A stretch of 64,000 nt of DNA from Rattus norvegicus (Eukaryota; Chordata; Mammalia; Rodentia; Muridae). The position numbers and the translations under genes are program-made. The stretch covers positions 127,983,976 to 128,047,975 of the forward strand of contig NC_086021.1 of the NCBI RefSeq assembly GCF_036323735.1, in the 5' to 3' direction. Below are positions 1-12,350 of this stretch, piece by piece. The notes under the pieces are model-generated. The model worked only from the letters and a program-made list of their open reading frames with translations, was not told the origin of the DNA and did no database searches. Within the stretch, counting starts at the first letter, position 1, and every line of letters starts with the position of its first letter.

Positions 1-3000
1 CCCAGTCACTCATTTTATTCCATTGTGGAAATTTCTATTCTCTTTTACTCTTGGATGAAGTAAACTTTATGATTTTCTTACTAATAATAGATAATCAAAT
101 AAGATAAAGTTTGGACAGAGGCAGTTAACCATTAAGAGCATCAGTCAGGAGCTCTTTGAACTTTGCTCTTAGTCAAGATGAGTGTCTTGAGATTAAGTTA
201 CAGGGCTTCATCAACAGTTTGTCCAGCTAATAGTCCCAGGTGCATAAATCCCAGTGAGTTAAGTCTTTTACACTTACATATTTTCAGGTGTATTTGGTTA
301 TTTGCTTTGCCTTATTTCTAATGTGAGTTCCAGGGATTTGGACTCAGATCCTCATTTTGTACCACAAATACCCTTTAACTGCTGAGCCATCTGCCCAGCT
401 CTCAGATAAGTATTTTTATGTTATAATATTATATAATAATTTTAATTAAAAACTATGTGTATGAGTGTTTTGCCTGCTTTGATGTCTGTGCACCATATGC
501 GTGTCCGGTATCCACAGAGGCCATCAGATCCCCTGGAATTGGAGTTAGAGAAGATAGTGAACCACTTGTCGGTGTTGGGAGTCACCCAGACCTTCTGGAA
601 GAGCAGCCAGTGCTCTTAACCCCTGGGCCCTCTCTCAGTTCCTTCTCTGCTATTTTCACTAAATAAAAGGATTATGTTGCTTGTTGATCCACATCTGGAT
701 TTGTTTGTCATGAGGAGTTAAAGGTTTGACTGTTCTTCTCAGCTTTAATACAAGCCCATTGACGTGTATACTTTGGTTGACTTTCTAGAAGTTTATAGTT
801 CAGTGGCTGTGACTGAAGCTGGGGATGTAGCTCATTTAGTACAGTTGTTTGCTTAACATGGGTTCAAGTCCCAGCCCAGCATAAAATTGGGAGTGGTAGT
901 TCAAGCCTATAATCCTAGCTCTCAAGGTCCTCCTCTTCCTTAGCTTCATATTGAGTTCAAGGTCAGCCTGGGCCAAATGAAGCCCTCCAAAAACAACAAC
1001 ACCACCAGTGTGTCAACCAGGTTTAGCAGGTTGATTTAAGCAGCACATTCTAAGTGTCTATATAATATGACTCAAACCCTTAGATATGTTTTACAAACTT
1101 CTGTTCCTGTCACCTATGTTTCATGAACCATCTTGGAAGAATGACGAAGAGAAAGTAGGTGAATTTCCTTGAACAAAAACTCCTCTTCAGTCTAGATGAC
1201 TGTTTCTAAGTTATAGGTTAATAAAAAGAATAGCAATGAATTCTAAAAGGGTCAAAGATGAGAGAACATGGAGGATAGAACAGTGGGTGTATTGAAGTTT
1301 TTCTCTGTGTCCTGCCATGTGTGGGCAAGCTTTTCTTGAACATGAGGCGAGAAGGTAGAACACGGCCCTGCCATACATAGGCTTTCACCTCCATCATTGG
1401 CAGAACTCTTTTTCAGTGGGTGGAGAGAACAGTCCTGACCAGATGGAGTCCAGGACTGCCATGACAGAACAGCTGTTCATGAAAAGAGAGCAGAACCCAT
1501 GTGAAAGATTCTAGGGGAGTTTTCTTCTTTCAGTGTCTTTATCCCATGAGACCTGGACTGCTGTTAAGTCACATGGTCCCAGCATCTCCCTTTCCTCCCC
1601 TGTCTAGATCTTCCTGACCTTACTTTACCTGTTTCAGTCAGGGTCAGCACTTAGCCAACCATAGCATGAGCTCCTCACACACAGATACAGCATCCTAATC
1701 CTCCGCGTCCTGTGGGTGTCAGAATCTAGCAGCATTACTAGACCAGTACTTAACTTCTCGGTTCATGTATTCTTCCTTTCCTTCCTCCCTTCCACCCCAC
1801 CCCCTGACCCATAATTGTGTTTATCTAACTGTTTAGAAATTTATAATACTCTAGAAGACAAGAGTTACTTTTTGTTCACTTTGTATTATAAATAGTGGGT
1901 TCACTTGTGCTTTAAGTTGTAACTGCACTGAAGCTTTTAAATTAGTGTACTCTTGTGATCACACTCAGGGCCTGGCTGGCATAGGACAAGCAAGCACTCT
2001 CCCACTGAGGAGGACTGAGGGGACCTTCTGCTCAGCATAAACTTTAACATTTTTGTGAGGAGTGTTATCCCTTGGACATGCTCAGGAAAAATGAAGTATA
2101 CTATCATTTAAATTGTTTTCTTGTTTTTCTTTTTATCTAGATTCTCAGTTGGTGGCTGTTTCTTTGAAACCAGGCAGGCATTTAAATGCATCGTGTATTT
2201 AAAGCTCTAAATCTGCTCCTGTTCTGTTTGACTGACACGTACTGTCTGCATCTTATTCTCTCACTTAATCTCTTCCTTTCTTGCTTACTAAAATGAAGAT
2301 CTAACATCAAAAGCCGGGCTCAGTAGCTGATCAAAGGGATCTTTAAGATGCAGTCTTGAGGTGCAGGCTGAGCTGCTAACCTGCTGCCCAAGGTGATGTT
2401 TCAAATAGCTTTTCTGTGCATGTGCATGGATTTGTGAGTGATGGAAACGGTCCTAAAGCTGTGTTGTGTGTAATGTGAATTTGTGATGGATGCTAGCAGA
2501 CAAAAGATGAACTTAATAAAAGGATCTTCATTTGTTATAACTCCATTAGACTAACATACCAAAAGCTAAATTTTTATTTACTAAGTTAACAGCAAAAATA
2601 AAAGCACCCCTGAAATTCAGTAAGCTTTAAATTGTTGATTTTAGCAGAGCTGCAGTCGAGTTCTATTAAAGGTTGACTGCATCTCTCTGTTCCTCTCCAT
2701 TAGATGTCCACATACCTTCTGGTTCCTGTAGAATGTTTCTAGTAAAGTATTGCTTCTCTGCATTTTAATTTCCCTTGATATAGGACACTATCAAGTCGAG
2801 GAATTGTCAGTCTAGTCATCGTAAATCCTATTTAGAATAAAGTGGGATATCAGTTTTAAATGTGCCAGGCGTGGGTCTCACACCTTTAATCCCAGCACTG
2901 AGGAGGCAGGGGCAGGTGGATCTCAGAGTTCAAGGTCAGCCTGGCCTACATATCAAGTTTTAGGACACCTAGAGCTATTTAAAAACAATATAAAAGAATA

Positions 3001-3008
3001 ATAAAAAT

Positions 3009-3010
<2 letters not shown>

Positions 3011-3053
<43 letters not shown>

Positions 3054-3054
3054 A
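3011..3054. repeat. (TAGA)n microsatellite
   Basis: About eleven uninterrupted tetranucleotide copies follow directly on the A-rich tail of a plus-strand B1, a common birthplace for microsatellites. Confidence 0.9.
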
Positions 3055-3663
3055 AGAAATGAAGGAAGAAAGAAAATATAATGTATCCTATTTTTTAAAA
3101 GGTAAAAACTCATTGGTCACTTTTGATTTTATTTTTGTCTTTGAGATAGGATCATATTTTGTTAGCCCAGACGGGCCTCACTCAGTCTCTAGAGTCCTGG
3201 GTTTGCAGGCATGCCACTCTGCCTAGATTTTACTAATTGCTTTTGAGTTTGTCACTCTCTCTCCCACCTGCTCTACGACCTAGCATCCTAATAGCAGCCC
3301 TACTTATATTACCTCAGTTAACACTCTTGGATACTGTGCTGAGAGTTGTAGCCCAGTGGTTGGGTGCTAGGACTGGTGAGGCCCTGGGGTTATTCCCCAT
3401 CACCACAGATGGACAAAAGCCCAAAAGCCACTCACTCTTTTAAAAATATTGAGAAATATTGGTTATTTTGCATATCATTACTCTGCTTTAGATTTTTGCC
3501 TGGAACCTATATGTTAACAAAGAATGCATGATGTATTAGTTCACTAATTTAACAGGTAATTATAAGAAAATATTAATTTAAAAATTAGATATCTCACCTT
3601 GTTCCAGGGAAGATTTGACATGGCTGATTAATGACTGATTGACAGAAATAGTAATATGTATGT

Positions 3664-3666
3664 ATG

Positions 3667-3756
<90 letters not shown>
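3664..3756. repeat. (TA)n / (TG)n compound microsatellite
   Basis: Alternating TA surrounds a short TG block (about 3683-3698), followed by a long uninterrupted TA run. The TA run is self-complementary and could extrude a cruciform. Confidence 0.9.
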
Positions 3757-3758
<2 letters not shown>

Positions 3759-5992
3759 GGAACTTCGAAGAGCCTTTAAAGGCCTACAAGATAGATCAGT
3801 AGGTAAAAGTGCTTGCCACCCAGGCCCCACATCCAATTTCCATCCTTGGAAACAAGTGAAAGTTCCATGCACTGATGAGGATCTGCAATCCCAGCACAGA
3901 TCGGGGGTGGAGGGAGAATTGCGCTGCAATTTGTCAGCCAGCAATAGCAGGAGAAACAAAATTCTGCTTCAACAATCTCGAAGGCCATTTGTCCTCTGAC
4001 TTCTCTGCGTGCGTGCTGTGGTGCATGTATACCCCCCAATCAATCCAATCAGTCGATCTGGAGTAAATATGTTAGTAAATAAGTTAGTACACACACACCC
4101 TTCCATAGGGAAGTCAGAAAACAGCTTGCAGGGGTTACTCTTTTCATCCTTCCTCCGTCATGGATTCTGGGAACTAAGCTCCGTCTGTTGAGCTCGGCAG
4201 CATGCCCTCTACTTACTGAGCTGCCGTAGCAGACCTCCTTTCTAGTTTTTGAGACAAGTTCTCACAATGTAAGCCAGGCTGGTCTCAAACAAATGATTTG
4301 CTGCCTCAGCTGCCTGAGTGCTGGCATTAAAGGCATGTGCTGCCATACCCTGCTAAGAGCATCTTTCTCACAAGTAACAAAAAGTCCAGTTCTAGTTCAG
4401 CCAGAATTTAGTCTTCGTATGCTTAAGAAAAAAGCCACTTCTTTTTCATAGAATTTATATTCTTCTTTTGCAATTTTTGCAATAAAGAGACTACCTCAAA
4501 ACTAGGATAAATAAGGCCTATATTATAGCAACACTAAGTTTTGGGTAATACAGAAATAAAATTAAAATTAAGTAAAATCTTGCTTGAAACAAAAGTAATC
4601 AGTAAAGACAGTTTTGAAATAGCCATTTTAAAGTCACATGATAAAGTGAGGTAGCATAATACTGTAATCCCAGCATTTAGGAAGTAGAAGAAAGCCACAT
4701 CAGAAGTTGGCCAGTCTAAGCTATATAGACAGGGTTTCTCTATGCAACAGCCCTGGCTGCCCTGGAGCTTGCTTTGTAGACCAGGTGTCCTCAAGAGATT
4801 TGACTGCCTCTGCCCCCTGAGTGTCGGGATTAAAGGTGTATGTGACTATGCCGGGATCTGGGCTTTTTCTTGCCTGTTATATCAGTTGAGAAGTATATTC
4901 TATGTTAACATTCTGACTCTATTAGCTACACCTAAGCCTTTCAGGTGAGTTCTGGTTTTGCTTTGAGTTTTACTTTGTTGTAATACCTCACTGTGGAGAC
5001 CAGGCTGGCATCGGATTCACAGAGTCTGTCTAGCACCCATCTCTACCTATGGTGATAGAGAAGTGCTGGATTGCAGATGTGCACCACCACACCAGCCTTT
5101 CCCTGGGTTCCAGAGATTGAAGTCAGCTTTGGGGCTTGTGCAGCAAGCTCCTCTTTAGCTTTAAAAGACCTAGACTTGGGATTGGGGCGGGGTGGGGGGG
5201 TAGGTATTCAAGGCAGGGTTTCTCTGTGTAGCCCCGGCTATTCTGGAACTCACTCTGTAGACCACCTGGCCTTGAACTCGAAAATCCACCTGCCTCTGCC
5301 TCTTCTGAGTGCTAGGATTATATTAGTTGGCTGTCTAATTTAGAAATAATCCATTTTTTCCTTCATACAGAACTACTCTAGTTCAAAAGTTCAAACAGGG
5401 AACAAAGATGGGGCCAAGTGTTTCCCTCTTGGATTTTTTTCTACCCATATATTAAGCTCTATGGTTCTTCCAAGAAACCTCTCTGTGTATCCCAGATCAC
5501 CTTCCCCAAGGATTCTCTTCCCTCCCAGTGTCCATTGACCTTTTTTTTTTTTTCTTTTCTTGTAAAAGTTATAAGCTGAAAGACTTGAAATATCTAGTTT
5601 CAGTTTACCACTTGCTAATGGCTTAGCAAAAACTTGGTAATAGTATTTGGACCTTTTAAAAATGCGTAGGCGGTAGTGGTGCGTGTCTTTAATCCCAGCA
5701 CTGGAGAGGCAGGGGCAGGCCTCTCTGAGTTCCAGGACAGTCTGGTCTACAAAAGCAAGTTCCAGGACAGTTAGAACTACATAATGAGCTCTTGTCTCCA
5801 AAACAAACAGACAAACCAAATTATTAAATGTTGGTAGAGGTTTATCTGATTCATCCCTTTCCTCTTTTGACATCGGCCATAGTGCAGATAACCTACTTTT
5901 AGCAAGAAATTGTAGGGTCATATTCAGGGTAATAAGTACTAATAACTTAAACCCCCTTTCCTGCTTTGTCTGTATCTCTGACATTAATATAG

Positions 5993-6148
5993 GACCAAGA
6001 ACTTTGAGTCTGGAAAGAACTATAAGGCAACATGGGGTGATGGTGGAGACAGCTCACCTAGCAATGTGGTATCTAAGCAACCAAGCCGGATAACAAATGG
6101 TCAGCCTCAGCAGACTACAGGAGCGGCCAGCGGTGGATACATTAAACG
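5993..6148 (+). CDS. Snap23: SNAP23 exon: linker region
   Basis: The acceptor AG is at 5991-5992 and the donor GTACAC starts at 6149. The exon enters on the third base of an Arg codon and reads TKNFESGKNYKATWGDGG at its start and GAASGGYIK at its end. It encodes the linker between the two SNARE helices. Confidence 0.96.
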
Positions 6149-9100
6149 GTACACCAGCTCTTCCTCCTGTTTCTACATCTCCTAATGCTCATTTTAGAGA
6201 TTGGGTGTGGCTAGCAATAAACCCTAACTCAACAAGTAACCTGTCAGTCTCTCCCCCCCCCCCCTTTCTTCCTTCTCTCCTTTCAAAGAGATGGTTTATT
6301 TTGGCTTCTCATTCCAAAAGATTTGGTTTATGGTTTCTTGGAAAGAAAATGATGGCAGCAAGAATATGGTGACAGTTATTTTTCACGTGTGGCAGGCAGT
6401 AAGCTGTGAGAAGGGAGTATAGGAAAGGCTGAGCAAGGCATGCCCTCTATAGAGCTGCTGTCAAGCCCCACACCCTACCTTCCACCATTTCCTGGTACGG
6501 CATTCTGGCCACATTGTCTAATTGATTTTAAAGTCTTGAGATTTGAGTCTGCATAGATTGATTTGAAGGTTTATTAACCACAGGTTAGGGGCTGGTCAGA
6601 TGTCTCAACAGGTAAAGGAGCTTGCTGCCAAGCCTGCTGTCCTGAGTTACAGTCCCAGTTCTCATATGGTAAAAAAGAGAACTGACTCACTTAAATTATC
6701 CTCTGATCTCCAGTGCATGTGTTGTGACATGTGCACATGCATGTGCACACACACACACTACAAGTAAATGTAAAGGTTAAAACAAGCCAGACAATAGTGG
6801 TGCAGCCTTTAATCCCAGTACTTAGGAGGGAGAGGCAGGCAGATCTCTGTCAGTTTGAGGGCCAGCCTGGTCTACAGAGTGGACAGCCAGGGCTACCCAC
6901 AGAGAAACCTTGTCTTAGAAGGAAACAAAGCATAAAGATTCAACTGGGCTTGAAAGGCTGAGGATGAAGGATTACTTTAACCCAGGAGCTATAGGTATGG
7001 CCAAGGGCCATAAGGCTTTATCTGTAGTGAAGAGAAGACAACAAAACAAGCTGTTTACCTGGTAATCCTAGCACTTTAGAAGGATAACATGGGAGGATTG
7101 ACTAATTCAAGGTCAGTCTGAGAAACATAGTGAATTCCAGGCCATCCAGGACTATATACTTTCCTGACTGGGAAGATTTGGAGTAGAGTATTAGAATTAG
7201 TGTGTTACCGTAAACAAGTACCTTAATGGTGCTAGAAAATACACTGTATCTCAGTGTTATATGTTAGTGGTCTTCTCCACAGATCTCGTAGTCTCCTTGA
7301 TTGGCTTTTGCTGCTGCTGTTTTGAGACAAGGTCTGTGTAGCCCAGGCTGGTCTCCAATTTATGTTTCTCTTCCTGCCTGAGCCTTCTGAGTGCTAGGAT
7401 TACAGTTAAGTTTCACCACACCTGGCTTTTAAGAATTTTTTTAATTATATATGTGTACATGTGAACAAAAGTACACATGAATTCCATAATGTGTATGAGG
7501 AGGTCAGAGGACAATATTGTGGAGTTGGTTCCCTCATGCTACCTTTATATGGGTTCCATGAACTGAACTTAGGTCATCAGGTTTTTTGTTTTTTTTTTTT
7601 TAATTTATTTACTTTATGTGTAAGTACACTATAACTGTCTTCAGACATACCAGAAGAGGGCATCAGATCTCATTACAGATGGTTGTGAGCCACCATGTGG
7701 TTGCTGGGATTTGAACTCAGGACCTCAGGAAGAACAGTCAGTGCTCTCAACCGCTGAGCCATCTCTGCAGCCCGGTCATCAGGTTTTTGCAGCAAGCATT
7801 TCGACCTGCTGAGCCATCTTGCTAGTCTGCCTATTACCTACTTGACTCCTCTCCTCTCCTCTCCTCTCCTCCCCTCCCCTCCCCTCCCCTCCCCTCCACG
7901 CCCCTCCTCTCCTCTCCCCTCTCCTCCTCTCCTCTCTTCTCCTCTCCTCTCCTCTCCCCTCTCCTCCTCTCCTCTCCTCTCCCCTCCCCTCCCCTCCCCT
8001 CCCCTCCACGCCCCTCCTCTCCTCTCCCCTCTCCTCCTCTCCTCTCTTCTCCTCTCCTCTCCTCTCCCCTCTCCTCCTCTCCTCTCCTCTCCTCTCTCCT
8101 CCTCTCCTCTCCCCTCCCCTCCCCTCCCCTCCTCTCCCCTCCCCTCCTCTTCTCTCCCCTCCTCTCCTCTCCCCTCCTCTCCTCTCCCATCCCCTCCCCT
8201 CCTCCTCCTCCTCCTATCCTCTCCCCTCCTCTCCTCTCCTCTCCCCTCCCCTCCCCTCCTCTCCTCTCCCCTCCTCTTCTCTCCTCTCCCCTCCTGTCCT
8301 CTCCCCTCCTCTCCTCTCCCCTCCTCTCCTCTCCCCTCCTCTCCCCTCCCCTCCTCTCCTCTCTTCTCCTCTCCTCTCCTCTCCTCTCCTCTCCCCTCCC
8401 CTCTCCTCCTCTCCTCTCCCCTCTCCTCCTCTCCTCTCCTCTCCTCCCCTCTCCCCTCTCTTCCTCTCTTCTCCTCTCCCCTCCCCTCCTCTCTTCTCCT
8501 CTCCCCTCCCCTCCTCTCTTCTCCTCTCCCCTCTCCTCCTCTCCTCTCCCCTCCCCTCCTCTCTTCTCCTCTCCCCTCCCCTCCTCTCCCCTCCCCTCCT
8601 CTCTTCTCCTCTCCCCTCTCCTCCTCTCCTCTCCCCTCCCCTCCTCTCTTCTCCTCTCCCCTCCTCTCCTCTCCTCTCCCCTCCTCTCCTCTCCTCTCCC
8701 CTCCTCTCCCCTCCCCTCCTCTCCCCTCCTCTCCCCTCCTCCTCCTTCTCCTCTCCTCTCCCCTCCTCCTCCTTCTCCTCTCCTCTCCCCTCCTCCTCCT
8801 TCTCCTCTCCTCTCCCCTCCTCTCTTCTCCTCTCCTCTCCCCTCCCCTCCTCTCCCCTCCCCTCCTCTCCTCTCCTCTCCCCTCCTCTCCCCTCCCCTCC
8901 TCTCCTCTCCTCTCCCCTCCTCTCCCCTCCCCTCCTCTCCCCTCCCTCCTCTCCCCTCCCCTCCTCTCCCCTCCTCTCCCCTCCCCTCCTCTCCCCTCCC
9001 CTCCTCTCCCCTCCTCTCCTCTCCTCTTCCCTCCTCTCCTTTCCCCTCCTCTCCTCTCTTCTCCCCTCCCCTCCTCTCCTCTCCACTCCTCTCCCCTCCC

Positions 9101-10001
9101 CTCCCCTCCTCTCCTCTCCCCTTTCCTCCCCTCCTCTCCTCTCCCCTCCCCTCCTCTCCTGTCCTCTCCCCTCCTCTCCTCTCCCCTCCCCTCCTCTCCT
9201 GTCCTCTCCTCTCCCCTCCTCTCCTCTCCCCTCCTCTCCTCTCCCCTCCCCTCCCCTCCTCTCCTCTCCCCTCCTCTCCTCTCCTCTCCCCTCCCTTCCT
9301 CTCCTCTCCCCTCCTCTCCTCTCCTCTCCCCTCCTCTCCTCTCCTCTCCTCTCCCCTCCTCTCCCCTCCCCTCCTCTCCTCTCCTCTCCTCTCCCCTCCC
9401 CTCCCCTCCTCTCCTCTCCCCTCCTCTCCTCTCCCCTCCTCTCCTCTCTTCTCCTCTCCTCTCCCCTCCCCTCCCCTCCTCTCCTCTCTCCTCCTCTCCT
9501 CTCTTCCTTTGTTCCTTTTTCTCAGTGTAGACTGTTTCTTAGTCTACATTTCATTTACATGTGAGCATCATTTTGATTACTTATTTTTATAATTCTAGAT
9601 TTAGTCCATTTATAGTTCTGATTTAACTCTCTTTTTTTCCTGGTAGCATAACTAATGATGCCAGAGAAGATGAGATGGAAGAGAACCTGACTCAAGTGGG
9701 CAGCATCCTAGGGAACCTAAAGAACATGGCTCTGGATATGGGCAATGAAATTGATGCTCAAAACCAGCAAATACAGAAGATCACAGAAAAGGTAAAAAAA
9801 AAAAAAAAAAAAGTAATTAGACCCACAGGAAAATGAGAGTGAATCCAGTGATATTGAGGGATCAATATCTTTTGGGAGGGATCAATGCAGTCTACTTAGG
9901 CAGTGTGGTGAGGTGGCTGCTCCAGCATTTTAAAAGCAGTCTTGCTGTTTTGCTCATGTTAGTGGTTCATTGAAAAGGCACATATTAGAATGAAATTTAT
10001 T

Positions 10002-10053
<52 letters not shown>

Positions 10054-12350
10054 GAAATTTAACCTAAAACTTTCCACATGAAGCTAAGAATTTATTTGTA
10101 GAGCCTGTGAGGTAGCTTAGGGAGTAGAGATGCAGGCCACCAGGCCTGACAACCTGATTTTGATCCCTGGGATCTACATCTTAGGACATAACCAATTCTT
10201 ATAAACTGTCCTTTGACCTGTACACATATGTACATGCACACAATAAATAAGTGTAATTTTAAAAGAAATTTAAGAATGTATTGAGTAACCTGGGTGTAGT
10301 GGTATACACTTACAATCCTAGCATTGGGAAGACAGAGGCATATGGATCTCCCTGAGTTCAAGGGCAGCCTGGTCTACATAGAGAATCCCAGGACTTCCAG
10401 GGCGTCATAAAACCTCCCTGTCTCAAAACCAACCAGCAAACAAATCATGTACCAAGTAGATTCCCCCTAAGTTTTGTGTGTGTGTTATGTGCATTCCTTG
10501 CCTGAATGCATGTTAGCTTTTACTTTTGTTTTATTCACAGATACAGATAGCCTAGAAGTAAAATCGTACAGCTTCATTTCAGGAGTCAGTAGCAAAAACC
10601 AATTCTGTAGACTAGTTCTTGTATAGGGTCATGTGTGACTGGAAAGATGGTTCATTGATTAAGAACACTTACTGCTCTTACAGAGGATCTGGTTTATTCC
10701 CAGAAACCATGTCAGGGGCCTCGCAATGCCTATAACTCCAGCTTTAAGGAGTATGAAACCCTCTGACCTCTTTTGGCGCTTGGACTGGAGCCACTTGGTT
10801 CCTAAGATGCTTGCAGTGCTGAACCCTGGGTTTAGGGTATAGATTACACATCATTTTAATTTAGATGCTTCTGTGGGTGGCAGTACATCTGTTCCAAAGA
10901 TCTTTGGCAAAGTTATTTCAGTCTCTTTGGTCAGAGCTCAGTAGCTCCAAATGAAACTTCTGCTCAGAGAGCATTCTTGTCATACTTTATTGCATCAAAA
11001 ATGGGCTGGAGGGGTTGGGGATTTAGCTCAGTGGTAGAGCGCTTGCCTAGCAAGCGCAAGGCCCTGAGTTCGGTCCCCAGCTCTGGAAAAAAAAAAAAAG
11101 AAAAAAGAAAATGGGCTGGAACCAGTGTTGTTGCCCATAATTCCAGCCACTCCAGAGGAGTGGAAAGATCACTTGAACTCATAAGCTCAAGGCCAACCGA
11201 GGCAATCAGATCTAGTCTCAAAATCTAAGTTAGAAGGCCTTGGGAGGTGGCTCAGTTGGGAAGTGCTTGCAATGCAAGTGTGAGGACTTGCATTTGATCC
11301 TAAGTACTCATATACAAGCTACACATGGTGGTGTGTGTCTGCAACCTTGGGGTGGCAGGGAGCACTTCTTGGTCTTCAAGAGGACTGGGAAACAATTCTC
11401 AACACCCACATGGTGGCTTATTCCAGTTCCAGGGGATCCAACAACTTCATGGCTTCCATAGACACATGGTGCACAGACATACATGCAGGCAAAACACCCA
11501 TACACATTATTTAAATTTTGCTGATTGCTGGTGGCCTTTAATCTCTGCCCTGAGAGAAGCAGAGGCAGGTGGATCTCTGTGAGTTCAAGGCCAGCCTGTT
11601 CTCTACAGAGTGAGTTCTGGGACAGCCAGGGCTACAGAGAGATACCATGTCTCAAAATAATATAAAATTTTATGTTTTTTGTTGCACTGGTGATTGAACA
11701 TAGGACCTCATGTGTGGGAGGCAAGTAATCTACCACTGAACTATATCCCACCCTCTTAACTGCTGTTATTTTGAGACAGTTTGACTGGAACCCTGGCTGG
11801 TGTTGAACTCATGATATTCTTGCCATATCCTTTTGAGTGCTGAGATTACAGGCTTATTCCCATATGTAGTTCCCAAATACATGAAATGTTTCATGTTTGT
11901 GCATGTGTATGTGTATGTACATGTTTGCGAGTGAATGTATGTCCATAGAATTGCAAATCATATATTCTGCCCCTGAGCTGTGTCCTCAGCTAAAATTAAA
12001 CGTGAGTTTTGAAACAGAATTCCATGTAGCCTTGGCTGGCTTCGGATTCACTGTGTAGTTGAGGAAGACTGCTTACTGAGGGCCAAGTTCTAGGATTGCT
12101 ATCCTGGCACATAGCAGGCACATGCCGTGATGCCGGCCACTTTTTATGCAGTGCTGTGAAATTGAACCCAGTGCATCTGGGCAGACACTACCAACTGAGC
12201 TACGCCTGCCTCCCTCGGCTTAATTTGCGTTTAAAATGGCTTATTTTGTGAACGGATACTGACGTTTGTTTTTGTTTTTTTCAGGCTGACACCAACAAGA
12301 ATCGCATTGACATTGCCAATACAAGAGCAAAGAAACTCATTGACAGCTAA
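5993..12350 (+). CDS. Snap23: SNAP23, 3'-terminal three coding exons (gene starts upstream of window)
   Basis: SNAP23 is a ubiquitous SNAP-25 homologue: a plasma-membrane Qbc t-SNARE that pairs with syntaxins and VAMPs in exocytosis. The three exons are 5993-6148, 9647-9791 and 12285-12350, and together encode about the last 121 residues. All introns have AG acceptors and GT donors and the phases join cleanly (an Arg codon is split between the first two). The sequence shows the linker after the cysteine-rich palmitoylation region (that region itself is not here), then the complete C-terminal Qc SNARE helix with MEENLTQVGSILGNLKNMAL and the end KKLIDS. The upstream exon with the cysteine cluster was looked for in 1-5992 and not found, so that whole stretch is intron. 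The last exon is followed by a 3' UTR of about 1.7 kb. Recognition is from protein sequence and from the LRRC57-HAUS2-STARD9 neighbourhood. Confidence 0.97.
6149..7840 (+). other. SNAP23 intron with SINEs
   Basis: It contains a B2/B3-type SINE on plus (about 6585-6760), a B1 on plus (about 6785-6935), a B1-like fragment on minus (about 7315-7430) and a well-delimited B2 on minus that is listed separately. No exon is seen. Confidence 0.6.
7587..7773 (-). mobile_element. B2 SINE with target-site duplication
   Basis: It shows the B2 body on minus (ends with the complement of the B2 start, CTGAGCCATCTCTGCAGCC) and a T-rich tail side. The direct repeat GGTCATCAGGTTTTT flanks it at 7572-7586 and 7774-7788. 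Confidence 0.9.
7843..9507. repeat. 1.66-kb polypyrimidine (CCTCT/CCCCT)n satellite-like tract
   Basis: The plus strand is almost pure C and T in 5-bp units of CCTCT and CCCCT. Higher-order structure is visible: a block of about 110 bp carrying the rare interruption CCACG recurs at 7896-7900 and 8006-8010, and a 27-bp unit with CCTCCTTCTCC is repeated three times around 8738-8815. Long open frames exist on both strands only because these repeats lack stop codons. It lies in the SNAP23 intron between the linker exon and the Qc exon. Confidence 0.97.
9647..9791 (+). CDS. Snap23: SNAP23 exon: Qc SNARE helix, first part
   Basis: The acceptor AG is at 9645-9646 and the donor GTAAAA at 9792. It reads ITNDAREDEMEENLTQVG onwards to QQIQKITEK, covering the heptad layers around the central zero-layer glutamine. 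The donor runs straight into an A-rich intron start. Confidence 0.97.
10000..10046 (-). mobile_element. Tail-only retroinsertion (poly(A) on minus strand) with 15-bp TSD
   Basis: About 47 nearly pure T residues are flanked by the perfect direct repeat TTAGAATGAAATTTA at 9985-9999 and 10047-10061. This is what an extremely 5'-truncated L1-mediated insertion would leave. Confidence 0.8.
11011..11107 (+). mobile_element. ID SINE (BC1-derived) with TSD
   Basis: It has the ID body GGGGTTGGGGATTTAGCTCA through CCCCAGCTCTGG, then an A-rich tail. The 13-bp repeat AAAATGGGCTGGA flanks it at 10998-11010 and 11108-11120. Confidence 0.95.
12285..12350 (+). CDS. Snap23: SNAP23 last coding exon
   Basis: A long T-rich tract and AG at 12283-12284 precede it. 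It reads ADTNKNRIDIANTRAKKLI then DS and a TAA stop at 12348-12350. This is the end of the Qc helix and the protein C terminus. Confidence 0.97.
   Translation, partial: ADTNKNRIDIANTRAKKLIDS

Larger units (their letters stand above)
1..5992 (+). other. SNAP23 intron, SINE-rich, no coding exon seen
   Basis: No SNAP23 exon or other gene is recognisable. It holds decayed B3-type SINEs on the minus strand (about 284-403 and 448-626), a B4-like ID/B1 composite on plus (about 815-985), B1 elements on plus (about 2863-2990 and 5665-5810) and on minus (about 4728-4850 and 5203-5330), and a B3-like element on plus (about 3770-4020). Boundaries are by eye. Confidence 0.6.
9793..12284 (+). other. SNAP23 last intron, SINE-rich
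   Basis: It holds a tail-only poly(T) insertion (listed separately), a B3-like element (about 10095-10250), a B1 (about 10285-10430), a B2-like element (about 10630-10790), a young ID element (separate), a B3 (about 11240-11505) and a B1 (about 11530-11655), all on plus. Decayed B4/B1-like pieces follow to 12230. Confidence 0.6.

Noticed and set aside
3594..3999. Tyr-Ile repeat frames on both strands
   Set aside because: These are translations of the (TA)n/(TG)n microsatellite.
5391..5984. 197-codon minus-strand open frame
   Set aside because: It overlaps a plus-strand B1 and intronic sequence; no recognisable domain and no conserved start.
7842..9530. 562-codon plus-strand open frame (Ser-Pro-Leu rich) and 290- and 118-codon minus frames
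   Set aside because: They arise because CCTCT/CCCCT repeats cannot make stop codons; no start context, splice or protein family supports a gene.
11011..11085. tRNA-like sequences in ID elements (box A and box B similarity)
   Set aside because: These are BC1-derived ID SINEs with poly(A) tails and TSDs. They are not tRNA genes: no acceptor stem or terminator is seen.
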